Part shown: positions 21,781-29,247 of the stretch, in pieces
Numbering within the stretch: the first letter of the stretch is position 1
Layout of the letters: each line of letters opens with the position of its first letter
Program-made: the position numbers and the translations under genes
The notes under the pieces: model-generated
Seen by the model: the letters and a program-made list of their open reading frames with translations, nothing else
Told to the model about the DNA's origin: nothing
Databases searched by the model: none
NCBI GenBank assembly: GCA_002339725.1
Contig: DDKN01000080.1
Coordinates: 1,259-57,016, forward strand
Length of the DNA: 55,758 bases
Source of the DNA: Thiobacillus sp. UBA2597
Lineage (GTDB): Bacteria > Pseudomonadota > Gammaproteobacteria > Burkholderiales > Thiobacillaceae
Reading direction: 5' to 3'

Positions 21781-22697
21781 CTCGCAAAACGACCTCCGGC
21801 TTTGCCAAAACCCGCAGCCGCGCCACGCCCAAGAACCAGGACAGCTCCGGCCTTTTGCGCGTGGCCGCGATCCAGATGGCCTCCGGCCCCAACGTCTCGG
21901 CCAACCTGGCCGAGGCCGAGCGCCTGATCGAGCAGGCGGTGACGGCCGGGGCCAAACTGGTCGCCCTGCCGGAGTATTTCGCCATCATGGGCCTCAAAGA
22001 CACCGACAAGGTCGCCGCGCGCGAGGCCGAGGGCAAGGGGCCGATCCAGAAATTCCTCGCCGCCCAGGCCAAAAAGCACAAGATCTGGCTGGTCGGCGGC
22101 TCGGTACCGCTCGAATGCGACAACCCGAAGAAGGTGCGCAACAGCTGCCTGGTCTATGACGACAAGGGGCGCCAGGTCGCGCGCTACGACAAGATCCACC
22201 TGTTCGGCCTGGAGCTGGGCAACGAGCGCTACCGGGAAGAGACCACCATCGAACCGGGCGACAAGGTCGTGGTGGTCGACACCCCGTTCGGCCGCATGGG
22301 CCTGTCGATCTGCTACGACCTGCGTTTCCCGGAGCTCTACCGGGCGATGGGCGAGGTCGACATCATCGTGGTGCCCTCCGCCTTCACCGCCACCACCGGC
22401 AAGGCCCACTTCGAGACCCTGATCCGCGCCCGCGCCATCGAGAACCTGGCCTACGTCATCGCCCCGGCCCAGGGCGGCTATCACCTGTCCGGGCGCGAGA
22501 CCCATGGCGATACCATGATCGTCGACCCCTGGGGCAACGTGCTCGACCGGCTGCCGCGCGGCTCCGGCGTGGTCAGCGCCGCGATCAATCGCGGCTACCA
22601 GGAGAGCCTGCGCAAGAGCCTGCCGGTGCTCAAGCACCGCAGCCTCAACTGCAGCAGCGCGATCAAGGTCGAGGTCATCAAGGCCGATACCCCATGA
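21777..22697 (+). CDS. nitrilase-family amidohydrolase (Nit1/deaminated glutathione amidase type)
   Basis: Carbon-nitrogen hydrolase of 306 residues, likely a repair amidase for deaminated glutathione as in Nit1. The catalytic triad is visible: Glu in LPEYFAIMG, Lys in YDKIHLFGLEL and Cys in SICYDLRFPELYR. The ending PWGNVLDRLPRGSGV is also typical. The GTG start at 21777 shares bases with the preceding stop; the first 25 residues are basic and poorly conserved, so translation might instead begin later. The tldD ATG overlaps its stop. The yhdP-nitrilase-tldD order recurs in Betaproteobacteria as I recall it. Confidence 0.92.
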   Translation: MTRKTTSGFAKTRSRATPKNQDSSGLLRVAAIQMASGPNVSANLAEAERLIEQAVTAGAKLVALPEYFAIMGLKDTDKVAAREAEGKGPIQKFLAAQAKKHKIWLVGGSVPLECDNPKKVRNSCLVYDDKGRQVARYDKIHLFGLELGNERYREETTIEPGDKVVVVDTPFGRMGLSICYDLRFPELYRAMGEVDIIVVPSAFTATTGKAHFETLIRARAIENLAYVIAPAQGGYHLSGRETHGDTMIVDPWGNVLDRLPRGSGVVSAAINRGYQESLRKSLPVLKHRSLNCSSAIKVEVIKADTP

Positions 22698-24133
22698 GCC
22701 ACGACCTGTTCGCCACGGCCCAGGCCACCCTGCTCGCGCCGAATGAGCTGGAGCCCCGGCAACTGGACGGCGTGTTCGGCCTGCTCGCCGCGCACAAGCT
22801 CGACGACGCCGATCTCTACTTCCAATACAGCCGGTCCGAGGCCTGGAGCCTGGAGGAAGGCCGGGTCAAATCCGGCAGCTTCAGCATCGACCAGGGTGTC
22901 GGCGTGCGCGCCGTGGTCGGCGACAAGACCGCCTTCGCCTATTCCGACGACATCCGCCTGCCCGCCATCGAAGAGGCCGCCCGCACCGCGCGCGCCATCG
23001 CCGCGGCCGGCGGCAGCGGCGCGGTCAGGGCCGCAACCCCCGTGGCCGGCCGCACGCTCTACCAGCCGCTCGACCCGCTCGCCTCGCTGGCCGAGGCCGA
23101 CAAGGTCGCCCTGCTGCACCGCCTGGAAGACTATGCGCGCAAGCTCGATCCCCGGGTGAGCCAGGTCATCGCCAGCCTCGCCGGCGAATACGAAGTGATC
23201 TACGTCGCCCGGCTGGACGGCCGGGTGGCGGCGGACGTCCGCCCCCTGGTGCGGGTCTCACTCCAGGTCATCGTCGAACAGGACGGCCGGCGCGAGCAGG
23301 GCAGCTCCGGCGGCGGCGGCCGCTTCGACTACGGCTATTTCACCGACGCCATCCTGCAGGACTACGCCCGGCAGGCCGTGCATCAGGCGGTGACCAACCT
23401 CGCGGCCCGCCCCGCCCCGGCCGGCAGCATGACCGTGGTGCTCGGCGCCGGCTGGCCCGGCATCCTCCTGCACGAGGCGATCGGCCACGGCCTGGAAGGC
23501 GATTTCAACCGCAAGGGCAGCTCGGCCTTTTCCGGCCGCATCGGCCAGCGCGTCGCGGCCCCCGGCGTCACCGTGGTCGACGACGGCACCATCCCCAACC
23601 GGCGCGGCTCGCTCAACGTCGACGACGAGGGCCACCCGACCGAGTGCACCGTGCTGATCGAGGACGGCATCCTCAAGGGCTACCTGCAGGACGCCATGAA
23701 CGCCCGGCTCATGGGCATGGCGCCCACCGGCAACGGCCGGCGCGAATCCTTCGCCCACCTGCCCATGCCGCGCATGACCAACACCTACATGCACGCCGGC
23801 GACAAGGCGCCGGAAGAAATCATCGCCTCGGTGAAAAAGGGCCTCTACGCCGTCAACTTCGGCGGCGGCCAGGTCGACATCACCAGCGGCAAGTTCGTCT
23901 TCTCCGCGGCCGAGGCCTACCTGATCGAGGACGGCAGGATCACCTATCCGGTCAAGGGCGCCACTTTGATCGGCAACGGTCCCGACGCCCTGACCCGGGT
24001 GGCCATGATCGGCAACGACATGAAACTCGACCCCGGTGTCGGCACCTGCGGCAAGGAAGGCCAGAGCGTGCCGGTCGGCGTCGGCCAGCCCACCCTGCGC
24101 ATCGACGGCCTTACCGTGGGCGGCACGCACTAA
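22694..24133 (+). CDS. tldD: TldD metalloprotease subunit
   Basis: Zinc metalloprotease that, with TldE (PmbA), trims peptides such as microcin precursors and destabilises toxin-antitoxin antitoxins. The 479 residues carry the HExxxH motif HEAIGHGLEGD near residue 260 and the C-terminal GGTH ending characteristic of TldD. The matching pmbA/tldE is not in this window. It ends a coupled run beginning at yhdP. Confidence 0.96.
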   Translation: MSHDLFATAQATLLAPNELEPRQLDGVFGLLAAHKLDDADLYFQYSRSEAWSLEEGRVKSGSFSIDQGVGVRAVVGDKTAFAYSDDIRLPAIEEAARTARAIAAAGGSGAVRAATPVAGRTLYQPLDPLASLAEADKVALLHRLEDYARKLDPRVSQVIASLAGEYEVIYVARLDGRVAADVRPLVRVSLQVIVEQDGRREQGSSGGGGRFDYGYFTDAILQDYARQAVHQAVTNLAARPAPAGSMTVVLGAGWPGILLHEAIGHGLEGDFNRKGSSAFSGRIGQRVAAPGVTVVDDGTIPNRRGSLNVDDEGHPTECTVLIEDGILKGYLQDAMNARLMGMAPTGNGRRESFAHLPMPRMTNTYMHAGDKAPEEIIASVKKGLYAVNFGGGQVDITSGKFVFSAAEAYLIEDGRITYPVKGATLIGNGPDALTRVAMIGNDMKLDPGVGTCGKEGQSVPVGVGQPTLRIDGLTVGGTH

Positions 24134-24245
24134 AAGCCTATTGCAGCAGGCTCTAAGTACTATCCCGAACCGACGCGACACCTGTCACACAAGCGTCATC
24201 GACGGCCTATATAAGAAATTCAATCCATCGATCAGGGAGCCGATC

Positions 24246-24536
24246 ATGCCGAAGGACGAAACCAAGCCGAGCAAAAAGACCGCCAAGTCCGAAACGACGG
24301 CCAAGCCGAAAAAGCCGGCCGCAGCCAAGCCGGCCGGCAAGGAAACCGCCGCCAGCACGCGCACCCCGGCGAGCAAGCCGAAGAAGGCCAAGTCGCTCGA
24401 CCCCGAGCTGCGCCACAAACTGATCACCGAGACCGCGCACTTCCTGTCGGAAAAGCGGCGCTGCGGCGCGAGCGAACTGGATGACTGGCTGTTCGCCGAG
24501 CAGCTGGTGGATGGGGTGAACGCGGCCTTGCGCTGA
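24246..24536 (+). CDS. DUF2934-like protein with Lys/Ala/Pro-rich N-terminal tail
   Basis: A 96-residue protein in two parts. Residues 1-52 are low-complexity and strongly basic (repeated KPKKPAAAKPAGKE-type segments, resembling histone H1 tails). Residues 53-96 resemble the short DUF2934 domain: RHKLITETAHFLSEKRRCGA followed by SELDDWLFAEQLVDG. A good ribosome site (CAGGGAG) lies before the ATG at 24246, and a TATATAAG box at about 24208 could be its -10 region. The tail suggests nucleic-acid binding, but this is inference. Confidence 0.75.
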   Translation: MPKDETKPSKKTAKSETTAKPKKPAAAKPAGKETAASTRTPASKPKKAKSLDPELRHKLITETAHFLSEKRRCGASELDDWLFAEQLVDGVNAALR

Positions 24537-24733
24537 TCCGGTTCCAAAACCGCCCGGCTGGCGGCCACTTGCCAAGCGCGCAGGACTGCCCCTTGCGCAT
24601 GGCCCTTGGCCGGGGCCGTCCGGCCGAGGGCAGCGCCCGCCGCCAGGGCCAACCCTGTCCCCAAGCCCCACCCAGCACAAGGTTTTTTGCCCCCGACACC
24701 ACAGGCAATCCTGCCTCAAATCAACCACTTGCC

Positions 24734-24763
24734 TTGCCCCAGGCCGCCCCCCTCTGCTACCAT
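24734..24763 (+). promoter_or_regulatory. possible promoter of the DAHP synthase leader
   Basis: TTGCCC (24734-24739) and TACCAT (24758-24763) with an 18-bp spacer form a plausible sigma-70 promoter in the 394-bp gap after the DUF2934 gene. A start site about 7 bases after the -10 box would fall at or next to the leader peptide ATG (24771). Match quality is modest. I see nothing else in 24537-24733. Confidence 0.4.
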
Positions 24764-24770
24764 GCAAGCC

Positions 24771-24842
24771 ATGCACCTGCAACGCGCCGACTTTTTTAGC
24801 TTTTACTTTTATCCCATGCCCAGGGCGGCCGGGAGGAAGTAG
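24771..24842 (+). CDS. aromatic-rich leader peptide of the DAHP synthase attenuator
   Basis: A 23-residue open frame ending in TAG at 24840-24842, with the run DFFSFYFYP: six of seven successive residues after the Asp are Phe or Tyr. Such runs are the sensor in phenylalanine/tyrosine attenuators, where ribosome stalling at scarce Phe or Tyr codons changes RNA folding. A Met codon 9 bases earlier (24762) is in the same frame. There is no clear ribosome site, and the probable transcription start is very close. The terminator lies 28 bp after the stop and the DAHP synthase follows. Confidence 0.8.
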   Translation: MHLQRADFFSFYFYPMPRAAGRK

Positions 24843-24895
24843 CGCGAGCAGCAAGCGAAATCCCCGAAAACCGCCAGCTTCCCTGGCGGTTTTTT
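24820..24895 (+). terminator. attenuator terminator and possible antiterminator
   Basis: The terminator is CCGCCAG (24871-24877), a 5-nt loop, CTGGCGG (24883-24889) and six T (24890-24895), just before the aroG gene. Within the last leader codons, GGCGG (24824-24828) can pair with CCGCC (24871-24875), and CCAGGG (24820-24825) with CCCTGG (24881-24886), offering a competing fold. The terminator is clear; which alternative pairing is used is inference. Confidence 0.82.
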
Positions 24896-24930
24896 GTTTC
24901 AGGGGTTGGCCAGATCAAGGACGATTGGAC

Positions 24931-26007
24931 ATGACCGGATACCGTACCGATGACACCCGCATCGAGCAGAGCGACGAGCTGCTCGCGCCCATGCAGATCA
25001 TGCGCGAGCTCAGGGCGAGCCAGGCGGCGCTGAAGACCACCTTTACCGCGCGCCAGGCGATCCACGACGTGCTGCGCGGCGCCGACGACCGCCTGGTGGT
25101 GGTGGTCGGCCCCTGCTCCATCCACGATCCGAGCGCCGCCCTGGACTATGCGAAAAAGCTGAAAAAACTGGCCGACGAGCTGGCGCACGACCTGATCATC
25201 GTCATGCGGGTCTATTTCGAGAAACCGCGCACCACGGTGGGCTGGAAGGGCCTGATCAACGACCCGCACCTGGACGAGAGCTTCGACATCAACGAAGGCC
25301 TGCGCCTGGCGCGCAAGATTCTGCTCGAGATCAACGAACTGGGGCTGCCGAGCGCGACCGAATTCCTCGACCTGATCTCGCCCCAATACCTGGCCGACCT
25401 GGTCGCCTGGGGGGCCATCGGCGCACGCACCACCGAATCGCAGAGTCACCGGCAGCTGGCCTCCGGTCTGTCCTGCCCGATCGGCTTCAAGAACGGCACC
25501 GACGGCAACATCAAGATCGCGGTCGACGCGATCAAGGCGGCCGAGGCCCGGCACCACTTCATCTCGGTGACCAAGTCCGGTCATGTCGGGGTGTTCAAGA
25601 CCGCCGGCAACGAGGATACCCACCTCATCCTGCGCGGGGGGAAACAGCCCAATTACGATGCCGCCAGCGTCAATGCCGTGTGCCAGGAGCTGGCGGCGGC
25701 CGGCCTGCGGCCGCAGGTGATGATCGACCTGTCGCATGCCAATTCCAGCAAGCAGTTCGAGCGCCAGATCGAGGTCGGCCACGATGTCGCCCGCCAGATC
25801 GCCAACGGCGACAACCGCATCATCGGGGTGATGATCGAGTCCCACCTCAATCCCGGACGCCAGGACCTGTGCCCGGGCAAGCCCCTGGAGTACGGCGTCT
25901 CGATCACCGATGCCTGCATCGGCTGGGATGACACCGAGTCCCTGTTGCGCGAACTGGCCGAGGCGGTGCGCAAGCGGCGGCTCAAGCAGGACAGCAACGG
26001 CGAATAA
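24931..26007 (+). CDS. aroG: 3-deoxy-7-phosphoheptulonate (DAHP) synthase, type I
   Basis: First step of the shikimate pathway: condensation of phosphoenolpyruvate and erythrose-4-phosphate to DAHP. The 358-residue protein matches the AroG/AroF/AroH class: VVVVGPCSIHDPSAALDYA, VYFEKPRTTVGWKGLINDP, GARTTESQSHR, and the metal-binding end MIESHLNPGRQD with GVSITDACIGWDD. I chose the ATG at 24931 behind AAGGA (24917-24921) rather than the TTG two codons upstream. The upstream aromatic leader suggests attenuation by Phe/Tyr-tRNA supply; which aromatic end product inhibits the enzyme itself is not readable here. Confidence 0.96.
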   Translation: MTGYRTDDTRIEQSDELLAPMQIMRELRASQAALKTTFTARQAIHDVLRGADDRLVVVVGPCSIHDPSAALDYAKKLKKLADELAHDLIIVMRVYFEKPRTTVGWKGLINDPHLDESFDINEGLRLARKILLEINELGLPSATEFLDLISPQYLADLVAWGAIGARTTESQSHRQLASGLSCPIGFKNGTDGNIKIAVDAIKAAEARHHFISVTKSGHVGVFKTAGNEDTHLILRGGKQPNYDAASVNAVCQELAAAGLRPQVMIDLSHANSSKQFERQIEVGHDVARQIANGDNRIIGVMIESHLNPGRQDLCPGKPLEYGVSITDACIGWDDTESLLRELAEAVRKRRLKQDSNGE

Positions 26008-26029
26008 GGCGGTTGGCCTGGCCTTGGGG

Positions 26030-26035
26030 TAAAAT
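26030..26035 (+). promoter_or_regulatory. -10 element of the SRP RNA gene
   Basis: TAAAAT lies about 7 bases before the expected 5' end of the SRP RNA, in the right place for a -10 box. No good -35 match was found at 17 bp. Confidence 0.5.
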
Positions 26036-26041
26036 CGGCCG

Positions 26042-26139
26042 TGGCGGGTCTCCCCGCATGGCTAAGTTGCCAACCTGGTCAGGTCCGGAAGGAAGCAGCC
26101 ACAGCGACCGATGCCAGTGCCGGGGGTAAGGCTCGCCAC
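26042..26139 (+). ncRNA. ffs: small signal recognition particle RNA (4.5S)
   Basis: RNA component of the bacterial SRP, which with Ffh targets membrane proteins to the translocase. The diagnostic hairpin tip GGTCAGGTCCGGAAGGAAGC, with its GGAA tetraloop and the symmetric internal loops on either side, is present. The outer ends (TGGCGGGTCT at 26042 and AGGCTCGCCA ending at 26139) pair, giving a 98-nt rod. It lies just upstream of dnaX, a common position. The ends are estimates from the pairing. Confidence 0.95.
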
Positions 26140-26164
26140 CCCAACTTCTGGTGAGTGGTGAACA

Positions 26165-26231
26165 GTGAGCGGTAAGCGGACGACCCCTTCAGACACAACG
26201 CCCCGGCTCTTCACGGCTCACCGCTTGCCGC
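26165..26231. repeat. imperfect inverted repeat between ffs and dnaX
   Basis: GCGGTAAGCGG (26169-26179) can pair with CCGCTTGCCGC (26221-26231) with one G-T pair, across a 41-bp loop. The left side belongs to a purine-rich run starting GTGAGTGGTGAACAGTGAGC at 26151. The right arm ends 16 bp before the dnaX ATG. Function unknown; it could be a dispersed repeat. Confidence 0.4.
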
Positions 26232-26247
26232 AGACCGCCTGCCAGCC

Positions 26248-27924
26248 ATGAGCCACCAAGTCCTCGCCCGCAAATGGCGGCCCAAATCCTTCTCCGAGCT
26301 GGTCGGCCAGGAGCACGTGGTCCGGGCCCTGTCGAACGCGCTCGGCCAGGGCCGGCTGCACCACGCCTACCTGCTCACCGGCACCCGCGGCTGCGGCAAG
26401 ACCACCATCGCCCGCATCCTGGCCAAGTGCCTCAACTGCGAGACCGGCCTGACCGCCACCCCCTGCGGCCAATGCAGCGCCTGCCGCGAGATCGAGTCCG
26501 GCCGCTTCGTCGACCTGATCGAGATCGACGCCGCCTCCTACACCGGCGTCGACAACATGCGCGAGGTGCTGGAGAACGCCCAGTACGCACCCACCGCCGG
26601 CCGCTACAAGGTCTACATCATCGACGAGGTGCACATGCTCTCGAAAAGCGCCTTCAACGCCATGTTGAAGACGCTGGAGGAGCCGCCGGCCCATGTCGTG
26701 TTCATCCTGGCCACCACCGACCCGCAGAAGGTGCCGGTGACCGTGCTCTCGCGCTGTTTGCAGTTCAACCTCAAGCTGCTGCCGCCCGCGCGCGTGGCCG
26801 AGCACCTCAAGAACGTGCTCGTCGCCGAGGGCATCGCCAACGAGCCGACCGCCCTGCCCCTGATCGCCCGCGCCGCCGCCGGCAGCATGCGCGACGCCCT
26901 GTCCCTGCTCGACCAGGCCATCGCCTATGGCGGCGGCACCGTGCGCGAGCAGGAGACGCGCGACATGCTGGGCTCGGTCGACCAGGCCTATCTCTTCCCC
27001 ATCCTGGAGGCCCTCGCCAATAACGACGGCGCCGCCCTCATGCGCGAGGCCGAGAACATCGCCGCCCGCAGCTTCTCCTTCGAGGCCGCGCTGCAGGACC
27101 TGGGCCTGCTCCTGCACCAGATCGCCCTGGCCCAGACCGTGCCCGAGGCGGTGGCCGAGGACGTGCCCGAGCGCGAGCGCCTGTTCGCCCTGGCCCGCGC
27201 GCTCGATGCCGAGACCGTGCAGCTTTACTACCAGATCGCCGGCCTGGGCCGGCGCGACCTGGAATGGGCGCCGGACGAATACGCCGGCTTCGCCATGACC
27301 CTGCTGCGCATGCTGGCCTTCAGCCCGGGCGCGCCGGCCCCGGCCAGCGCCGCCCCAGCCCCGCAGGCGGCCACGCCATCGGCACCGGGCAAGCCGCCAC
27401 GCGCCCTCGGCCCCGGCCCTGCATCAGCGCAAAGCGCTGGCTCCCCCGCAGGGGGCGGGGAGAACTTCCCCTCCACCCCTGGCAGAGGGGAGAGGGATGA
27501 GGAAAGCAGCGCCCCACCCCGGCCAGCGGCAGCCGCCGGCAGCGCGAATTCAACCGCCTTCGACGGCGACTGGCTGACCCTGGCCATCGGCCTGAACGGC
27601 CTGATCGGCCAGCTGGCCAGTGCCTGCGAGCTGATCGAGCACGGCCCCAATCTGCTCAAACTGCGCCTGCCGGAAAGCCAGAAAAGCCTGCTCACCGGCT
27701 TCGGCGAAAAACTCAAAGCCGCCCTGCAGGAAAAACTGGGGCCCGGGCTCAAGGTCGAATTCCAGTTCGGCGCCACCCAGGGCAGCGCCCCGGCCGAAGT
27801 GGCGGCGCGCAACAAGGCCGAGCGCCAGGCCGAGGCCGAGGCGGCCATCCAGCGCGACCCCTTCGTCCAGGCCGTGGTGCAGGAACTGGACGGCAAGGTC
27901 ACCCAGATTCAACCGCTTCAGTAA
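26248..27924 (+). CDS. dnaX: DNA polymerase III tau/gamma subunit
   Basis: Clamp-loader ATPase of the replicative polymerase. The 558 residues have the AAA+ core with Walker A GTRGCGKTT (about 46-54), a zinc site CLNCETG..CGQCSAC, Walker B (IIDEVHML) and sensor SRCLQFNL; domain III ends near 365. A Pro/Ala-rich linker (about 365-430) leads to a C-terminal tau-like region (about 435-558). The linker contains an in-frame copy of a dispersed palindromic repeat, coding for the odd stretch GGGENFPSTPGRGERDEESS. I saw no clear slippery site for gamma frameshifting. ybaB and recR follow, the classical dnaX-ybaB-recR order. Confidence 0.97.
   Translation: MSHQVLARKWRPKSFSELVGQEHVVRALSNALGQGRLHHAYLLTGTRGCGKTTIARILAKCLNCETGLTATPCGQCSACREIESGRFVDLIEIDAASYTGVDNMREVLENAQYAPTAGRYKVYIIDEVHMLSKSAFNAMLKTLEEPPAHVVFILATTDPQKVPVTVLSRCLQFNLKLLPPARVAEHLKNVLVAEGIANEPTALPLIARAAAGSMRDALSLLDQAIAYGGGTVREQETRDMLGSVDQAYLFPILEALANNDGAALMREAENIAARSFSFEAALQDLGLLLHQIALAQTVPEAVAEDVPERERLFALARALDAETVQLYYQIAGLGRRDLEWAPDEYAGFAMTLLRMLAFSPGAPAPASAAPAPQAATPSAPGKPPRALGPGPASAQSAGSPAGGGENFPSTPGRGERDEESSAPPRPAAAAGSANSTAFDGDWLTLAIGLNGLIGQLASACELIEHGPNLLKLRLPESQKSLLTGFGEKLKAALQEKLGPGLKVEFQFGATQGSAPAEVAARNKAERQAEAEAAIQRDPFVQAVVQELDGKVTQIQPLQ
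27466..27502. repeat. REP-like palindromic repeat inside dnaX
   Basis: Read on the minus strand this is a member of the CCCTCACCCC..CTCTCCC..GAGAGGGG repeat family also seen at 28011, 35745 and 55683. It lies wholly inside the dnaX linker and keeps the reading frame open. Just upstream are two more small palindromes, GCGC-AAA-GCGC (27427-27437) and CCCCCGCAGGGGG (27443-27455). Confidence 0.75.
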
Positions 27925-28010
27925 CGATCATGGCGAAACATCCGCTCCAACATCCCCACAAGGAAAGGCGTGGCGCTGGCCGCCTGAAAGCGGGTTGCGC
28001 CATGATCGTC

Positions 28011-28050
28011 TCCCTCACCCCTGCCCTCTCCCGCACGCGCGAGAGGGGGA
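28011..28050. repeat. REP-like palindromic repeat upstream of ybaB
   Basis: TCCCTCACCCCTGCCCTCTC leads into a stem CCCTCTC/GAGAGGGG around CCGCACGCGC. It is the same family as the repeats at 27466, 35745 and 55683. It sits in the 169-bp gap between dnaX and ybaB. Confidence 0.75.
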
Positions 28051-28093
28051 CTTTGGCAACGCTGCGCGTTGTTTCACACGAACGAGGTCACAC

Positions 28094-28420
28094 ATGATCA
28101 AAGGCGGAATCGGCAACCTGATGAAACAGGCCCAACAGATGCAGGAGAACCTGCAGAAGGTCCAGGCCCAGATCGCGGAGATGGAAGTGGAGGGCCAGGC
28201 CGGCGCCGGTCTGGTCAAGGTCACGATGACCGGCAAGCACGACGTCAAGCGCGTGGTGATCGACCCTTCACTCATGCAGGACGACAAGGAGATGCTGGAA
28301 GACCTGATCGCCGCCGCGGTGAATGACGCCGTGCGCCGGGTGGAAGCCGCCAGCCAGGAAAAGATGGCCGCCATCACCGCCGGCATGCCCCTGCCGCCCG
28401 GCATGAAGTTCCCTTTCTAA
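28094..28420 (+). CDS. ybaB: YbaB/EbfC nucleoid-associated protein
   Basis: Small dimeric DNA-binding protein of 108 residues, associated with the nucleoid and recombination. The family pattern is clear: GGIGNLMKQAQQMQENLQKV, the GxGLVKVTMTG beta strands, and the C-terminal helix ending MPLPPGMKFPF. The start is the ATG at 28094; the open frame upstream belongs to a repeat. The dnaX-ybaB-recR order supports the call. Confidence 0.96.
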   Translation: MIKGGIGNLMKQAQQMQENLQKVQAQIAEMEVEGQAGAGLVKVTMTGKHDVKRVVIDPSLMQDDKEMLEDLIAAAVNDAVRRVEAASQEKMAAITAGMPLPPGMKFPF

Positions 28421-28507
28421 GTTGGCCGTCGTCAGCTTGCAGCTTGCAGTCACACCCATGATCCCTGCTGCCGACTGCCAACTGCCCGCTGAAGACTCAG
28501 TCCGATC

Positions 28508-29104
28508 ATGAAGCTGCCGGGCACGCTCGAAGCCCTGATCGACGCCCTGCGCGTGCTGCCCGGGGTGGGGCCGAAGTCGGCCGCGCGCATGGCCTATCAC
28601 CTGATGCAGCGCGACCGGGTGGGCGCCCAGCGTCTGGCGGCCTGCCTCACCACGGCGCTGGACAAGCTGCACCACTGCGAGCGCTGCAACAACTTCAGCG
28701 AGACCCCGGTGTGTGAGCTGTGCGCCAATCCCCGGCGCGATGCGCGCCTGCTTTGCGTAGTGGAGATGCCGGTCGACCTCAACCGCATGGAAGAGACTCA
28801 GGCCTACAAGGGCCTGTATTTCGTGCTGATGGGCCGGCTCTCCCCGCTCGACGGCATCGGCCCCAGGGAGATCGGTCTGGAGCGCCTGTTGCAACGGGCG
28901 CAGGACGGCGTCACCCAGGAGGTGGTGCTGGCCACCAACTACACCGCCGAGGGCGAAGCTACGGCACACTACCTCAGCGAACTGCTCAAGGCGCGCGGCC
29001 TCAAGGTCAGCCGCATCGCCCGCGGCATCCCGGCCGGCGGCGAATTGGAATACGTGGATGCGATGACCATCGCCCAGGCGTTTACCGACAGGCGCGCGTT
29101 ATGA
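28508..29104 (+). CDS. recR: recombination mediator RecR
   Basis: Helps load RecA at single-stranded gaps in the RecFOR pathway. The 198-residue protein has the helix-hairpin-helix (LPGVGPKSAARMAYHLM), the four-cysteine zinc finger CERCNNFSETPVCELC and the Toprim domain (LLCVVEMPVDLNRME onward), ending in YVDAMTIAQAFTDRRAL. Its last 55 bases including the stop, plus a few after, belong to a 58-bp sequence repeated 143 bp downstream, so the C-terminal coding end exists twice. The stop overlaps an ATG. Confidence 0.97.
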   Translation: MKLPGTLEALIDALRVLPGVGPKSAARMAYHLMQRDRVGAQRLAACLTTALDKLHHCERCNNFSETPVCELCANPRRDARLLCVVEMPVDLNRMEETQAYKGLYFVLMGRLSPLDGIGPREIGLERLLQRAQDGVTQEVVLATNYTAEGEATAHYLSELLKARGLKVSRIARGIPAGGELEYVDAMTIAQAFTDRRAL

Positions 29105-29106
29105 AC
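29049..29106 (+). repeat. 58-bp direct repeat, copy A (3' end of recR)
   Basis: Bases 29049-29106 are identical to 29192-29249. Copy A codes for the C-terminal YVDAMTIAQAFTDRRAL of RecR and includes its TGA and the overlapping ATGAAC. Offset between copies is 143 bp. Confidence 0.97.
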
Positions 29107-29247
29107 CGCGGCGTGACCGAAACCACCAAAGTATCGGCGCAGGCTAATGCCCGCAAAGCGGGCGTTAAGCCGCGAAGCGGCGGCCGGAGCCAATACGTGG
29201 ATGCGATGACCATCGCCCAGGCGTTTACCGACAGGCGCGCGTTATGA
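29101..29247 (+). CDS. 48-residue frame created by the recR 3'-end duplication
   Basis: The ATG overlaps the recR stop (ATGA). The frame crosses the 85-bp insert (MNRGVTETTKVSAQANARKA, then GVKPRSGGRSQ) and enters copy B in the recR frame, so its last 17 residues equal the RecR C-terminus. It ends in a TGA that overlaps the ATG of the first HDOD gene. The open frame and the coupling on both sides may be a by-product of the duplication, or it may be translated as a bridge that keeps ribosomes moving into the HDOD gene. No known domain. Confidence 0.4.
   Translation: MNRGVTETTKVSAQANARKAGVKPRSGGRSQYVDAMTIAQAFTDRRAL
29107..29191 (+). other. 85-bp hairpin-rich insert between the recR-end repeats
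   Basis: Contains two tight hairpins side by side. TAATGCCCGC/GCGGGCGTTA is a 10-bp stem with one T-G pair and an AAA loop (29145-29167), and GCCGC/GCGGC has a GAA loop (29169-29181). It has no terminal inverted repeats that I can find. The paired short-loop hairpins resemble REP-type elements. Confidence 0.7.

Noticed and set aside
27700..27760. Programmed -1 frameshift in dnaX
   Set aside because: A-rich codons (GAAAAACTCAAA) lie too near the C-terminus, without a heptamer of the A-AAA-AAG type in the right frame or a supporting stem at the linker.
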